Assembly (NCBI RefSeq): GCF_002811475.1
Contig: NZ_NPDL01000007.1
Location: forward strand, 62,001 to 126,000
Direction of reading: 5' to 3'
Source of the DNA: Leptospira hartskeerlii
GTDB taxonomy: Bacteria > Spirochaetota > Leptospiria > Leptospirales > Leptospiraceae
Length of the DNA: 64,000 bases
Position 1 is the stretch's first letter, and each line of letters starts with the position of its first letter. A model generated the notes under the pieces. The model did not search any database, was not told where the DNA came from, and saw only the letters and a list, made by a program, of their open reading frames with translations. A program made the position numbers and the translations under genes. This document shows, piece after piece, positions 48,016 to 58,034 of this stretch.

Positions 48016-48998
48016 AAAGTGCTTACATACCTTAAGTCGGTGCGGTATTCCCAAAGATTACTCGCACCACCTGCTGCGATAGGCATATAATTACTTTTAA
48101 AATTGAATCCTTCTTTAACTGCTTCTCCGGAAGGAGTTTGGATAATATTGTGAGTGGCCCATTTTTGGCCTAAGAAATAACTCTGAGCCAATTGGACTAA
48201 ATACAAACCGACACCCATATAAAGTCCGGTTCTGCTATAAGTCTCGTATTGGTTTTCTTTACTCTTGAAGGAATTATATTCTGAAATACTATCCGATTGC
48301 AGTTTAGTCACGAGAACTGAGGCGCCTGTAATACCTGAACCTTGGATCTGTGCGTAAGTAACTGGATCTTCGAATAAAATTTTACTCAGTCGATTCTCCG
48401 CTTTATTATGCTGTTCCGTTGCAGCTTGGCTTCCACCGATCGCAACAAGGATAGATAGACCGATTCCTATTTGATAGGCTCTGGCATAGTTATCATGCTT
48501 CATTGTGGAAAGTCCCCAACCAGGGAGAATTGCGGATTTCCAAACTGGCTCCCAAGGATTTCGATTGGCGGAAATATATTCTTCCCAACTAGAATCTTGT
48601 TCGTCTATGTACTTCTCGATCAATGCCAGACGTTTTTGCACCGCCTTATAACTGTTTTCCTTGATCATCTGTTCCAAAAGAACAGTGTCCAATTGTTCTT
48701 CTTTTTCTGGCTTCTTGCCGTCTTTGTTCAGTTTTTTCTTTTCAGCGTCGAATAATTTTGCAAGTTCTGCCTCGTCTTTGATATCCTTGAAGATAATCTT
48801 TAAGATCTGGGACTTGGCTAAGGTTTGCCTTTTGGTTTCTTTCAGAATTGTAACCGTGTCTGTAGACTGATCGATTACAGTTCCATAGGTTTTTTCACCA
48901 TTTTTTAAGAGGATCGTTTCCGCCGAAACTTGGCTGAATGCGATCGTAATGAGGATAACGGATACTGATCCTAGTAGAATTGAGCGGAGATTTTTCAT
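48012..48998 (-). CDS. membrane-associated exported protein, unknown
   Basis: This 328-residue protein has a signal peptide (LLGSVSVILITIAFSQVSA). A small beta module follows directly (TILLKNGEKTYGTVIDQSTDTVTILKETKRQTLAKSQILKI), similar to Sm-like/LSM or SH3-type repeats that Leptospira places in exported proteins. After an acidic helical linker, AILPGWGLSTMKHDNYARAYQIGIGLSILVAIGG and GLYMGVGLYLVQLAQSYFLG are membrane helices of a DUF5683-like C-terminal part. Function unknown. It is convergent with cysK. Confidence 0.65.
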   Translation of the reverse strand: MKNLRSILLGSVSVILITIAFSQVSAETILLKNGEKTYGTVIDQSTDTVTILKETKRQTLAKSQILKIIFKDIKDEAELAKLFDAEKKKLNKDGKKPEKEEQLDTVLLEQMIKENSYKAVQKRLALIEKYIDEQDSSWEEYISANRNPWEPVWKSAILPGWGLSTMKHDNYARAYQIGIGLSILVAIGGSQAATEQHNKAENRLSKILFEDPVTYAQIQGSGITGASVLVTKLQSDSISEYNSFKSKENQYETYSRTGLYMGVGLYLVQLAQSYFLGQKWATHNIIQTPSGEAVKEGFNFKSNYMPIAAGGASNLWEYRTDLRYVSTF

Positions 48999-49143
48999 TC
49001 GAATTCCTATTCGGTCTTTTGAACTTTTCTCCCTTTGTCACCTTCATAAGGCCGCCGAGTCAACGTAAAAACTCGACTTCAGATTTTGAATTCAGGGATT
49101 TTTCCTTGCTTTGAAAACTAATTCTATAGATAAAATAGTTAGG

Positions 49144-49425
49144 ATGAATTTCAGAACTCCGATCTTGGTTTTTGCATTTAGTTGTCTTTGTTGGGTCTCT
49201 AGTTCTGTCTCGGGAGTTTCTCCTGAACCTTCTAAAGATACAAAGAACCAAGAGCCATCACCCAAAAAGGAAAAACCTTCTAAGATCCAAGGGTGTTGCC
49301 GGATCAAATACGAAGGAGGAGGGATCGACTATTTTCCCTCCACCGAGGAAGAATGTGTAGCTAAGTCGGGCTTCCAGAGTTTCGAAAAAAATTCAGCACT
49401 ATGTTTCCAGTCTCTCTGGGATTAA
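49144..49425 (+). CDS. small Cys-rich exported protein
   Basis: This 93-residue protein was started at ATG 49144, giving a signal peptide (RTPILVFAFSCLCWVSSSVSG). A Pro/Lys/Glu-rich linker is followed by a small domain with CCRIKYEGGG, EEECVAKSGF and ALCFQSLWD: four Cys in about 40 residues, so a disulfide-bonded mini-domain is likely. No family recognised. The frame also opens 33 bp upstream at a TTG. It lies alone between divergent and convergent neighbours. Confidence 0.6.
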   Translation: MNFRTPILVFAFSCLCWVSSSVSGVSPEPSKDTKNQEPSPKKEKPSKIQGCCRIKYEGGGIDYFPSTEEECVAKSGFQSFEKNSALCFQSLWD

Positions 49426-49431
49426 ATGGCC

Positions 49432-49489
49432 GCGTCCCTCGCAAATCACAAAGCCAAAATCCTTCGCGGTCTTGGCGCCTCGCGTGAAA
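49432..49489. repeat. GC-rich intergenic repeat
   Basis: The segment contains CGCGGTCTTGGCGCCTCGCG and neighbouring AAAGCC/AATCC units. On the minus strand it reads like the widespread intergenic pattern with GCGCCAAGAC and GCGAAGGA. It lies between convergent genes at higher GC than its surroundings. A 62-codon + strand frame crosses it but is not convincing. Confidence 0.35.
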
Positions 49490-49496
49490 ACGGCAG

Positions 49497-50528
49497 CTAC
49501 TTCTTCTCTAAGTCATCTTCAGACTCGAATTCTTCCGCTTCTTTCTCCGATTTTTTTGAAGAATCTCTCCATTCCGGAATTTCAAAAGAAATAGAAGTAG
49601 TAATCGCATAATCATAAAGCCGTATCTCAGGATCTCTAATTAATGGAAGACGACCCGCGATCGTAAGATAAGTTCCTTTTGTAAGAGTATAATTAAAACC
49701 TAAACTAGCTTCCTTGAATGCTTTCGGGAATTTTTTCTGGGTTTCTGAATCTTCTTCCAAAAGGCTACCACCACCGATCACGTTCACATAAGGAGTCCTG
49801 TATAAAAGTCCGCCGAAAACGCTAAAATCCTTGGACCAAAAATAAGTAACGTATGCAAACCATTGTGTGATCTTTTGGATCTCGGGATGTTCTTCCGTGT
49901 TCTGAGTTGTTGAACTTTGCGCCCAATAGGGAAGACCTGACTGAGTATCCAAATTCGCATGATCCTTAGAAAGTGGAAAAATACCTGAACCTCTAAGTAC
50001 AAATAGGAATTGTTTCCAAGTAGCGCCTAGGGTAAGATTCGCGATCCCTGAATAATAATCTCCACCAGCGAATTTATCCGTATCACCACCGGAAGGAAAA
50101 CCAAGTCTACCTTCTAAAATAATAAAGAATGGCCAGCCCGTATCTATCAAAGGATTCCATTTGGCTCCCACGAATGCCTTACCGTAACGAGCAGCATCAC
50201 TTCTATCCTTCTGCTCATAATAGGTCCAAGGAGCGCTGAAGTTCGCCGCAAATTTACCGCCCGCAAAGTTAAGCTCACCGAAAACCGTAGTCGTATGAAG
50301 ATTAGAATTATCAATTGTTCCTTTTTGAAAATCCTGAGTGATCAGAAAATAATCGGAAGGTTTCTCTCTTTTGCCGGTAAAAGGATCCACGAATCTTGTG
50401 GAAGAGATCATATTCTGTCCTTCTCCTGCATGGTGGGCAAAAATTTCTCCTCCTAAAAAGATAAAGAAGAGAAATGTAAAGATTCGTATAAAGAACGAAA
50501 GTGTATGTTTTTGAAATATTAGAAACAT
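49497..50528 (-). CDS. outer-membrane beta-barrel protein of the MbnPH cluster
   Basis: This 343-residue protein has a signal peptide (FFIRIFTFLFFIFLGGEIFA) followed at the mature N-terminus by H-H-A-G-E-G, a possible metal-binding HH. Alternating strands (TTTVFGELNFAGGKFAANFSAPWTYYEQ, LEGRLGFPSGGDTDKFAGGDYYSGIANLTLGATW, and others) resemble the transporter-type barrels related to phenol-degradation MetA proteins. The C-terminus is acidic (Glu/Lys/Asp-rich) and is unlikely to be a barrel strand. It is the last gene of the set and overlaps the preceding lipoprotein gene by 10 bp. A role in metal passage across the outer membrane is inferred from context. Confidence 0.65.
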   Translation of the reverse strand: MFLIFQKHTLSFFIRIFTFLFFIFLGGEIFAHHAGEGQNMISSTRFVDPFTGKREKPSDYFLITQDFQKGTIDNSNLHTTTVFGELNFAGGKFAANFSAPWTYYEQKDRSDAARYGKAFVGAKWNPLIDTGWPFFIILEGRLGFPSGGDTDKFAGGDYYSGIANLTLGATWKQFLFVLRGSGIFPLSKDHANLDTQSGLPYWAQSSTTQNTEEHPEIQKITQWFAYVTYFWSKDFSVFGGLLYRTPYVNVIGGGSLLEEDSETQKKFPKAFKEASLGFNYTLTKGTYLTIAGRLPLIRDPEIRLYDYAITTSISFEIPEWRDSSKKSEKEAEEFESEDDLEKK

Positions 50529-51388
50529 GAATATAATACCAAGACCTGGCCGCTTGTATCCAAATTCTCGAGGATTTCGGAGTAAAGCGTCGTATTTTCG
50601 AAATCGTTGATCGTGATCTCTGAACCGGAGAGTGCAAAGATCCCATCCAAGATAGAAAAGGAAGATCCAGCTCTCTGAGAGAGTAAACCGTCCGTTCTAA
50701 ATCCTATGGAAAAAGGAACATTCTTTTTATAAGGAATTTCCAATTCGCAGGAAGCCTCTACTTGGAATTCCGCCTCTCTTAATTCTACGTGAACCGTTTT
50801 TGTAGTAGATCCATTAAAGATTTCGAATGTAAGAAGAAGGTCCGAAAATTCTCCATAAATATGTTCCAAAGTCCCGTATGGAACCGCAGGGAAAGGTGAT
50901 AAACTTTGTCTCTTCACAGGTCCCGTTAGGGTAGTAAAATCGGAAACTGAAATATCGCCTGGAGAAAAACTTCCTGTGATCCCATATTTTTTTGAGTAGG
51001 AACCGGTTCCTGTTGTCGGAGTTTCCGAACCTCCAGAATGGAATGCATGGATCTTTCCGTCCGCAAAGGACGAGGAAACTGAAAAAGAATTTTCAGGAGC
51101 TTTGAATAACATGGAAATACTTTCCAAGACAACTTCATTTTGGGTGAGTTGTATCTGGTAGGAAGAACTTCCGGTCAATATAAAAGACCCGATATCAGAG
51201 TCTCCTTGGTCATCCGAGTAATACAACCAGGGAGAAATGATCGCCCTTCTTTCGTCCATGATACGGAATAACGCCTGTAATTCCGTGGACCTTTCTTCTG
51301 TCGAATTTCCTAAAGTCCCATAGGTGCATGCCTGAAAGGAAAATAGGAAAAGTAAGATATATTTGGATTTTGTTCTATTCTTCATCAT
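50519..51388 (-). CDS. lipoprotein of the MbnPH cluster, unknown function
   Basis: This 289-residue protein has a signal ending FLFSFQAC (Cys at about 21). The mature protein is beta-rich with many Ser, Thr and Gly. It has GKIHAFHSGGSETPTTGTG near 115 (with His), EASCELEIPYKKNVPFSIGF near 210 and a terminal SCF. No family is recognised. It starts 14 bp after the stop of the MbnH gene and overlaps the barrel gene by 10 bp, so all are one transcript. It could be the periplasmic receptor or adaptor of the system, but this is a guess. Confidence 0.65.
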   Translation of the reverse strand: MMKNRTKSKYILLFLFSFQACTYGTLGNSTEERSTELQALFRIMDERRAIISPWLYYSDDQGDSDIGSFILTGSSSYQIQLTQNEVVLESISMLFKAPENSFSVSSSFADGKIHAFHSGGSETPTTGTGSYSKKYGITGSFSPGDISVSDFTTLTGPVKRQSLSPFPAVPYGTLEHIYGEFSDLLLTFEIFNGSTTKTVHVELREAEFQVEASCELEIPYKKNVPFSIGFRTDGLLSQRAGSSFSILDGIFALSGSEITINDFENTTLYSEILENLDTSGQVLVLYSCF

Positions 51389-51402
51389 ATTTTTCTAAAA
51401 TT

Positions 51403-52551
51403 TCAAAACGGATCTTGGAATTTAGGATTGGTCGTGAATTCGGTGTCCGTAAGGCTTTTTAAAAATTCCACCAAGTCCTGCTTTTCCGATTCACTTAAGG
51501 AAAAACTTCTTACGAAAACGTCTCTGTTTGGATTGTTAGTTCCATCTCCGCTTCCACCGTTTACATAATGGTTGATCACAGACAATAGATCCGGAATGGA
51601 ACCGTCATGCATGTATGGGGCAGTGAGGTCTACATTACGCAGAGAAGGGGCTCTGAATTTTCCACGATCCGATTCCTGAAAGGTGAACTCGTATAACCCG
51701 CCATTCGGACTTACAAATCTTGAAGAATCCAATCCATTATTATGAAATGTAACTTCTTCGAAAACGGTTCCAGTATGCAGGATCGTGTCCGTAAAATTGA
51801 AACCACCATGACAATGGAAACATTCCGCTCTTTCTCCAAAAAATAGATTTTTACCTCGGATCGCGGAAGCGCTTAAGGCGGTAAAATCCCCGGCCTGATA
51901 TCGATCATAAGCTGAATTTCCGGAAATAAATGTCCTCTGGAAACTGGACAGAGCTTTTGTAATATTTAATATACTGAAAGGGTTTTGATCGCTCGGGAAT
52001 GCCGCCTTGAATTTAGAAGTGTAGTCCGGATCATTCGAAAGTCTTTCCAACAAAAGATCTTCTCTGTCCTTCATTCCAAGTTCCACAGGATTATCTCCAA
52101 ACATTGGAACTCTTGCCTGATCTTCTAATTTTTTCAGCAGTGGATTTGCCCAAGTTTGTCTGAGATTATAAACCACATTAGAAAGATGTTGTGCGTTTCT
52201 TGGATGAGATTGGCCTGTAGAACCTAAAGAAACAGTCTGTCCGTCGGTAAACGCATTCTCTTGTTTATGGCAACTGCCGCAAGATTGGGTTTCATTTTCT
52301 GACAATCTTATATCATAAAACAAAAACTTACCTAACTCTACTTTCTCCAAAGTGATCGGATTATCACTCGGGACTTTCGGAGTGGGAAATCCCGCAGGAA
52401 GATCCCAAACATAAGGAGTTCCTTCCGATGTGCTTGTGCCTAACAGCAAATATAACCCTTCCGATCCGGAACTTTTTTCCTTCTCTAATCCCAATTGTGC
52501 GCATTGGAAATATAGAAAGAAGAATAATGAAAATATAATATATCTGTTCAT
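51403..52551 (-). CDS. mbnH: MbnH-type di-heme enzyme (MauG/CcpA superfamily)
   Basis: This 382-residue lipoprotein (lipobox YFQC, Cys17) has two c-type heme motifs, C-G-S-C-H (91-95) and C-F-H-C-H (244-248), and the PYMHDGSI motif near 315. This is the layout of di-heme peroxidase/MauG proteins. Length and pairing with MbnP match MXAN_0977-type (TIGR04039) enzymes. In methanotrophs, MbnH forms a bis-Fe(IV) state and oxidises a Trp of MbnP to kynurenine to create a copper site. The two CxxCH motifs mean cytochrome c maturation is needed. It starts 48 bp after mbnP. Confidence 0.88.
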   Translation of the reverse strand: MNRYIIFSLFFFLYFQCAQLGLEKEKSSGSEGLYLLLGTSTSEGTPYVWDLPAGFPTPKVPSDNPITLEKVELGKFLFYDIRLSENETQSCGSCHKQENAFTDGQTVSLGSTGQSHPRNAQHLSNVVYNLRQTWANPLLKKLEDQARVPMFGDNPVELGMKDREDLLLERLSNDPDYTSKFKAAFPSDQNPFSILNITKALSSFQRTFISGNSAYDRYQAGDFTALSASAIRGKNLFFGERAECFHCHGGFNFTDTILHTGTVFEEVTFHNNGLDSSRFVSPNGGLYEFTFQESDRGKFRAPSLRNVDLTAPYMHDGSIPDLLSVINHYVNGGSGDGTNNPNRDVFVRSFSLSESEKQDLVEFLKSLTDTEFTTNPKFQDPF

Positions 52552-52599
52552 AAAATAATCCGGCTTCGGCCAAATCGACCGAAACCATCGTTATAGTTC

Positions 52600-53508
52600 C
52601 TATTTGGAGATAATCCCAAACGCTGTCTGAGTGGCAGAACCGGCATTTCCGGTTGAATAATCCAAACCGAAATTCGGATACACTAAGGAGCAGGTCCCGC
52701 TGTCCATAGCTCCCATAGAATGGCAAGATTTGCTTCCAGTGCTGATATCCCAGCCGGTCACAGCTTTTTTCAGGTCAAACTGTACCTTTTGGGTGAATGG
52801 ATTAAATCCTTCTGTAGGAGTTAATTCTATCCTGGCACGGTTGGAGTTTGTGCAGGTATAAACTCCTCCTGACTCGGAACAACCTGCTGAACCCATATGC
52901 AAAACTGCTGCATTTCCGACTGTTGCAGGATCGTTGGATAAAAATTCTCCAACGAAAAATCTGTATCCCATGGTCCAGCTCCAAGCAAGCCCTGAAACAT
53001 TGAGCGGACTAGGAGCCACACTATAATCGATATGATTTAAACTTTCTGGAACTCCCAAGGTGAATCTAAGGGTTTTGTAGGTTTTATTCTCTACAGCAGC
53101 TTGTACAAAATTATTAGTTTCGGTAGTTCCGCTGCAGCTTCCTTTTCCATTTTCGAAATCTAAAAGAGCGATTCCACTGTATTGCCAAACGCCAGTATTA
53201 GGAACATCTAAAGTAATAATATTATCGTTCTGATCCACCAATTCGAATTCTGACACATAGAATCTAAGATCCTTGAGCCCGATCGGCATTACTCCCGCAA
53301 CATGTTGGATTGCGACAGAATCGCCATGTCCTGTAATATCTCCTCCGCATGTAGCTTCGCTATCTCCAACTACTGCTTTGAATTCGATTCCTGGTTGGTT
53401 TAGGGTGGCTAATGCCAAAAGGGCCATGTTCGGTTTGGAAGATCCGTCGCAATTGAGTGCAACGGCGGACGAAAAAAGTAAGATAATATATTTATATAAT
53501 GATTTCAT
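52600..53508 (-). CDS. mbnP: MbnP family copper-binding protein
   Basis: This 302-residue lipoprotein was started at ATG 53508, with AGGAG 6 nt upstream; lipobox AVALNC (Cys20). The MbnP signature is visible: LLDFENGKGSC (about 116-125), LRFTLGVPESLNHIDYSVAPSPLN (about 147-170) and GLAWSWTMGYRFFVGEF (about 173-189), where Trp176 or Trp178 is the expected kynurenine precursor. A C-terminal CHSMGAMDSGTC (Cys262 to Cys273) adds Cys, His and Met, possible copper ligands. In known systems MbnP binds copper in the periplasm after MbnH-dependent modification. The next gene is mbnH. Confidence 0.88.
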   Translation of the reverse strand: MKSLYKYIILLFSSAVALNCDGSSKPNMALLALATLNQPGIEFKAVVGDSEATCGGDITGHGDSVAIQHVAGVMPIGLKDLRFYVSEFELVDQNDNIITLDVPNTGVWQYSGIALLDFENGKGSCSGTTETNNFVQAAVENKTYKTLRFTLGVPESLNHIDYSVAPSPLNVSGLAWSWTMGYRFFVGEFLSNDPATVGNAAVLHMGSAGCSESGGVYTCTNSNRARIELTPTEGFNPFTQKVQFDLKKAVTGWDISTGSKSCHSMGAMDSGTCSLVYPNFGLDYSTGNAGSATQTAFGIISK

Positions 53509-53605
53509 AATATTCTCCTGAGGAAAGCATTTTGCTTTCCGGTTTTTCATATACGCATGAGGATATGGGTATCCTATACGCCCTCGTTCGAGGCTTGGAA
53601 AATGT

Positions 53606-54052
53606 TTAGGAGAATCGAGGTGGTCTTTCTAAGTCAAAAGAAACAAACACTCCTGAGCCTTCTTGTATACGGCTTAAAAGTTCAGAGCCAAGAGCCTCTG
53701 GAGCGATGTTTTCTAATTTGGAATAAGTGAAAAATTGAGTGCAGATAGTACCGCTTAAATTAGAAGCTTTATCTTTTGCTTTTTTACAGGCACATTTATG
53801 AACTTCTCCCGATTTAGCGGAATGACAATCAGGTAGGGAAGAAGCTTTGTGATCTGAATGATCTTCTCCCGCATCGGCAAGTTTAGAGGAGAATCTTGCA
53901 TCTTCAGAGTTAGAGTGTTTTTCTTTTTGGCTTCCGTGATTACAATGGCAAAGTTTGATCTCTCCTGCGAGCATTCCGCAGAACCAACCGCTTCCGAATA
54001 CCAAACTTTGGAATAGGAAGCATTGGGCCAGAATGATCGAGATCGTTTTCAT
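53606..54052 (-). CDS. Cys/His-rich secreted protein of the MbnPH cluster
   Basis: This 148-residue protein has a signal peptide (SIILAQCFLFQSLVFGSGW). The mature part is full of metal-ligand residues: LCHCNHG, a His/Asp-rich EDHSDHK stretch, DCHSAKSGEVHKCACKK and a later ICTQFF. The spacing of CHC, CH and HKCAC fits soft-metal binding, most likely copper. It has no recognised family. It overlaps the STAS gene upstream by 4 bp and is followed by mbnP after 97 bp. Could be a periplasmic copper chaperone or sink for the system. Confidence 0.65.
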   Translation of the reverse strand: MKTISIILAQCFLFQSLVFGSGWFCGMLAGEIKLCHCNHGSQKEKHSNSEDARFSSKLADAGEDHSDHKASSLPDCHSAKSGEVHKCACKKAKDKASNLSGTICTQFFTYSKLENIAPEALGSELLSRIQEGSGVFVSFDLERPPRFS

Positions 54053-54360
54053 TGCAGGGAGATTTTCAGTCGATTTAAGACAGTTTTGAGTCCTTCGCTG
54101 GTTTTGATTTCCACCGGGACTCCTTTGGATTTTAATTCAGCCAAAAGTTTTAGGATCCGATTCAGGATAAGAGAAGGAATGGCGACTACGTTTTCGAGAT
54201 CAAGCTCTACAATGTTCGGCTGGATTTCTTGGATCTTTTGTAGGATCAGGCCGATTTCTTCTGTTTCGACAGAACATACATTTCGCACAAAAACGACTCT
54301 AAACCGTTTTTTTTCCGCGTATACATGTGTCTCCGTAAACTGAATTGCAGAAGAAGTCAT
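54049..54360 (-). CDS. STAS-domain protein
   Basis: This 103-residue protein has the shape of a single STAS domain: strands FRVVFVRNVCS and NIVELDLENVVAIPSLILNRILKLL (about 49-73, where the usual conserved D-S of anti-anti-sigma factors would be V-A-I-P-S), then GVPVEIKTSEGLKTVLNRLKI at the end. STAS proteins act as anti-sigma antagonists or as lipid-transport subunits. A Ser is available (Ser64) near the expected phospho-site. It overlaps the Cys/His-rich gene by 4 bp, so it belongs to the same transcript, 83 bp after icmF. Confidence 0.6.
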   Translation of the reverse strand: MTSSAIQFTETHVYAEKKRFRVVFVRNVCSVETEEIGLILQKIQEIQPNIVELDLENVVAIPSLILNRILKLLAELKSKGVPVEIKTSEGLKTVLNRLKISLQ

Positions 54361-54443
54361 AGCTTTGGACCAAATTTTCTACTTTGAAACCCGAAGGGAA
54401 ACAAAAAAAGGTCCTCAGAATTGATTTGTATCACTCTAACGGA

Positions 54444-57400
54444 TCACATACTTCTTCTGTATTGGCCACCCACTTCATAAAGAGAATGGGTCATTTGTCC
54501 TAGAGAGCAAACTTTTCCTGCTTCTACTAACGCCTCAAATCCGTTCTCTCCGGAAAGACAGGCAGCCTGCAGATTTTTCAAAGCGTGAATTGAATCCTCT
54601 TGGTTCCTAAATTGAAATGCTTCCAATTCGTTGATTTGTGCTTTTTTCTCAGCCTCTGTAGAGCGGATCACTTCTTCCGGAAGAATAGTAGGAGATCCAT
54701 CCTTTCCTAAGAAAGTGTTCACTCCGATCACAGGAATTTCTCCGGTATGTTTTCTATGCTCATACTCTAAAGATTCTTCCTGGATCTTATTTCTCTGGTA
54801 CATTCTTTCCATTGCACCGAGAACTCCTCCTCTTTCAGAGATACGTCGGAACTCGGACAAGATCGCTTCTTCTACTAGATCGGAAAGATCGTCTATGATG
54901 AAGGAACCTTGTAGAGGATTTTCATTTTTAGCTAATCCCAATTCTCTATTGATGATGAGCTGGATAGCCATCGCTCTTCTGACTGATTCTTCTGTCGGAG
55001 TTGTGATCGCCTCATCATATGCGTTTGTATGTAAACTATTACAATTATCATAGATTGCATATAATGCTTGTAAGGTGGTGCGGATATCGTTGAATGCGAT
55101 CTCTTGCGCGTGTAAAGAACGACCGGAAGTTTGGATATGATACTTCAACATTTGAGAACGTTCAGATCCGCTGTATTTATACTTCATACTCTTGGCCCAG
55201 ATCTTACGGGCTACTCTGCCGATTACCGCATATTCTGGATCTATTCCATTGGAGAAGAAGAAGGAAAGATTCGGAGCGAAATCATCTATCTTCATTCCTC
55301 TAGATAGATAATATTCCACAAATGTAAATCCGTTTGCGAGAGTGAATGCAACCTGAGTGATCGGATTTGCTCCCGCCTCTGCGATATGATATCCTGAAAT
55401 AGAAACGGAATAAAAATTTCGGACCTTATTCCAGATAAAATATTCTTGGATATCTCCCATCAATTTTAATGCGAATTCAGTGGAGAAGATACACGTATTC
55501 TGTGCCTGGTCCTCTTTTAAGATGTCTGCCTGAACCGTTCCTCGAACGGAAGAAAGAGTTTCCTTCTTTATCTTTTCATAAACTTCTTTAGGAAGTATCT
55601 GATCTCCGGTAGTTCCTAAAAGAAGAAGGCCCAGACCATCATTTCCTTTCGGGATCTCTCCTTTATAATGAGGAACAGGAACATCTTTTTTAGAATAGAT
55701 CTCTGCAAGTTTGGATTTTGCTTCTTCCACTTTCCCTTCTGCTCGAATATACTTCTCACAGGTTTGGTCGATCGCGGTGTTTAAGAAGAAGGATAGAAGC
55801 ATCGGTGCCGGTCCGTTGATCGTCATGGACACGGAAGTGCTCGGGCTACAAAGATCAAAACCTGAATAGAGCTTTTTAGCATCGTCTAAAGTGGCGATAC
55901 TTACTCCGGAGTTCCCGATCTTACCGTAAATATCCGGACGAAGTCCAGGATCTTCTCCATATAGAGTGACTGAATCGAATGCAGTGCTTAAACGATGAGC
56001 CGGCATTCCATGGCTGACATAGTGGAATCTTGAGTTTGTTCTTTCCGGTCCGCCTTCTCCGGCGAACATACGAGTAGGGTCTTCACCGGTTCTCTTGAAA
56101 GGGAATACTCCCGCTGCAAATGGGAATTCTCCTGGGAAATTCTCAGTGTAAGACCATTTTACGATCTCTCCCCAATTTCGGAATTTAGGAACGGAAACCT
56201 TGGGTATATTTAGATTACTTAAAGATTTTGTAAAATTCTCTACCTTGATCTCTTTGTCTCTAACTGTATAAGTGAAAAATTCTCCTGAATATTTTTCCAG
56301 TTTGGAATCCCATTCTTTCAGGATCTTTTTTGTATCCGGATGAAGCTGGGCCTCTCTTTTGGAATATTCTTCTTCCAAGTCGGAAACGTTTTTGCCTCTT
56401 TCTTTTAATACCTCGATTGTGCCTTTGATCCTGTATAAAACTTCTGCAGTTTCGGATTCTTTTTTGACGAAGTTCTCGTATTTCTCGCATTCTTCTGCGA
56501 TCTCCGCAAGATATCTTTGTCTATCAGGAGGAATGATGTGGATCTTTTGGCTAGTCTCGGCACTGGAAACAAAATTAGATTTCCATCCAAGATTGAATTT
56601 TTTATTCAAAGAATCGATGAGTGCAACATATAAGTTATTTGTTCCCGGATCATTAAATTGAGAAGCGATTGTTCCGAAGACTGGCATTTTTTCCGGAGAG
56701 GAATCGAACAATTTTCTGGATCTTTGGTATTGTTTCTGAACGTCTCTGATGGCATCTAACGCTCCTCTTTTGTCGCACTTATTGACTGCGACCAGGTCCG
56801 CATAATCGATCATATCAATCTTTTCTAATTGTGTAGCGGCACCGAATTCGGGAGTCATTACGTAGAGTGAAAGATCGGATACTTCCGTGATCTCCGAATC
56901 ACTTTGCCCGATCCCTGCGGTCTCTACGATCACAAAGTCGAATTCGGAACTTTTGAGAACATCCAAACTTTTTTTGACATTTCGGTTTAATGCGATATTT
57001 GCTTCTCTGGTCGCAAAAGACCTCATATAAACTCTTGGATGAGAGATAGAATTCATTCGGATCCTATCTCCTAAGAGGGCACCGCCCGTTTTTCTTTTGG
57101 AAGGATCCACGGAGATAATGGCTATAGTTTTATCTTCGAAATCATGAATAAATCTTCTGACAAGTTCATCGGTAAGAGAGGATTTTCCAGCACCTCCCGT
57201 TCCAGTAATTCCTAAGATCGGAATTGTCTTCTTAGAAATCGGAAAATCTAATTTTCCCGTATCTACCTTCTTAGGATCATTTTCGGAAGATTCCACTAAG
57301 GAAATGGATTCTGCGATCGCGATTGGATTTTTTTTGCGAATTTCAGAGAATAGATTTCCGTTAAATCTATGAGGTGGAATAAAATCAGATTTTTGTAATA

Positions 57401-57812
57401 GATCGTTGATCATTCCTTGGAGACCCAAAGAACGTCCATCGTCCGGAGAATAAATTTTAGAAACTCCGTAAGCTTCTAACTCTTGTATCTCCGAAGGAAG
57501 AATGGTCCCTCCGCCTCCGCCGAATACTTTGATATGAGAGCTTCCTTTTTCTTTTAAAAGGTCTATCATGTATTTAAAATATTCTACATGACCTCCTTGG
57601 TAGCTTGTGACAGCAATTCCCTGAACGTCTTCCTGGATGGCACAATCTACAATTTCCTGAACCGATCTATTATGACCTAAATGAACTACTTCCGCTCCTG
57701 AGGATTGGAGTATTCTTCTCATAATATTGATGGAAGCGTCATGGCCGTCAAAAAGCGAGGCCGCTGTCACAAATTTTAATTTATTATGGGGGATATAAAC
57801 TTCAGGTTCCAT
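54444..57812 (-). CDS. icmF: fused isobutyryl-CoA mutase / G-protein chaperone
   Basis: This 1122-residue B12 enzyme interconverts isobutyryl-CoA and n-butyryl-CoA, or a related acyl-CoA pair. Residues 12-140 are the cobalamin-binding domain (DGHDASI at 22-28 with the axial His24). Residues 200-400 form a MeaI-type GTPase (P-loop GTGGAGKSS 204-212, [17 protein letters not shown]). Residues 540-1100 are the large mutase subunit ([53 protein letters not shown] block). The fusion order defines IcmF, not methylmalonyl-CoA mutase. An AGGAG site precedes the ATG. Upstream lies a palindromic operator. Confidence 0.92.
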   Translation of the reverse strand: MEPEVYIPHNKLKFVTAASLFDGHDASINIMRRILQSSGAEVVHLGHNRSVQEIVDCAIQEDVQGIAVTSYQGGHVEYFKYMIDLLKEKGSSHIKVFGGGGGTILPSEIQELEAYGVSKIYSPDDGRSLGLQGMINDLLQKSDFIPPHRFNGNLFSEIRKKNPIAIAESISLVESSENDPKKVDTGKLDFPISKKTIPILGITGTGGAGKSSLTDELVRRFIHDFEDKTIAIISVDPSKRKTGGALLGDRIRMNSISHPRVYMRSFATREANIALNRNVKKSLDVLKSSEFDFVIVETAGIGQSDSEITEVSDLSLYVMTPEFGAATQLEKIDMIDYADLVAVNKCDKRGALDAIRDVQKQYQRSRKLFDSSPEKMPVFGTIASQFNDPGTNNLYVALIDSLNKKFNLGWKSNFVSSAETSQKIHIIPPDRQRYLAEIAEECEKYENFVKKESETAEVLYRIKGTIEVLKERGKNVSDLEEEYSKREAQLHPDTKKILKEWDSKLEKYSGEFFTYTVRDKEIKVENFTKSLSNLNIPKVSVPKFRNWGEIVKWSYTENFPGEFPFAAGVFPFKRTGEDPTRMFAGEGGPERTNSRFHYVSHGMPAHRLSTAFDSVTLYGEDPGLRPDIYGKIGNSGVSIATLDDAKKLYSGFDLCSPSTSVSMTINGPAPMLLSFFLNTAIDQTCEKYIRAEGKVEEAKSKLAEIYSKKDVPVPHYKGEIPKGNDGLGLLLLGTTGDQILPKEVYEKIKKETLSSVRGTVQADILKEDQAQNTCIFSTEFALKLMGDIQEYFIWNKVRNFYSVSISGYHIAEAGANPITQVAFTLANGFTFVEYYLSRGMKIDDFAPNLSFFFSNGIDPEYAVIGRVARKIWAKSMKYKYSGSERSQMLKYHIQTSGRSLHAQEIAFNDIRTTLQALYAIYDNCNSLHTNAYDEAITTPTEESVRRAMAIQLIINRELGLAKNENPLQGSFIIDDLSDLVEEAILSEFRRISERGGVLGAMERMYQRNKIQEESLEYEHRKHTGEIPVIGVNTFLGKDGSPTILPEEVIRSTEAEKKAQINELEAFQFRNQEDSIHALKNLQAACLSGENGFEALVEAGKVCSLGQMTHSLYEVGGQYRRSM

Positions 57813-57877
57813 TATATTCTCCTAATGTTCGAGCTTGGGCAAATTTTAACCGAACTTTGTTTGTTTTGTCGTTTGGA

Positions 57878-57889
57878 GAACGATCGTTC
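57878..57889. promoter_or_regulatory. 12-bp palindrome upstream of icmF, TetR-type operator
   Basis: GAACGATCGTTC is a perfect palindrome 66 bp before the icmF ATG. Such AACGNNCGTT cores are typical for TetR-family repressors of fatty-acid and branched-chain catabolism. No such regulator is within the window. Confidence 0.5.
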
Positions 57890-58034
57890 AATAAATTCCA
57901 TCTATATATCTATCATGCTGCAGGAATAAGAATCTATCAACCGGATTTTGGCATACAAAACGACTGTTCTAAAAACACCCGGAAGGTAAAGATCCGGAAA
58001 AGAATTCATTTTGCGTTTAAAACCGAAACTTTAT

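Noticed and set aside
49426..49611. 62-codon + strand frame starting MAASLANHKAK
   Set aside because: It crosses the GC-rich repeat and then the coding end of the barrel gene on the other strand; no ribosome binding site and composition of an antisense shadow.
54444..57812. Defective B12 binding site because DxHxxG reads DGHDAS
   Set aside because: IcmF proteins normally carry DGHDAxI here, so the variation is family-typical.
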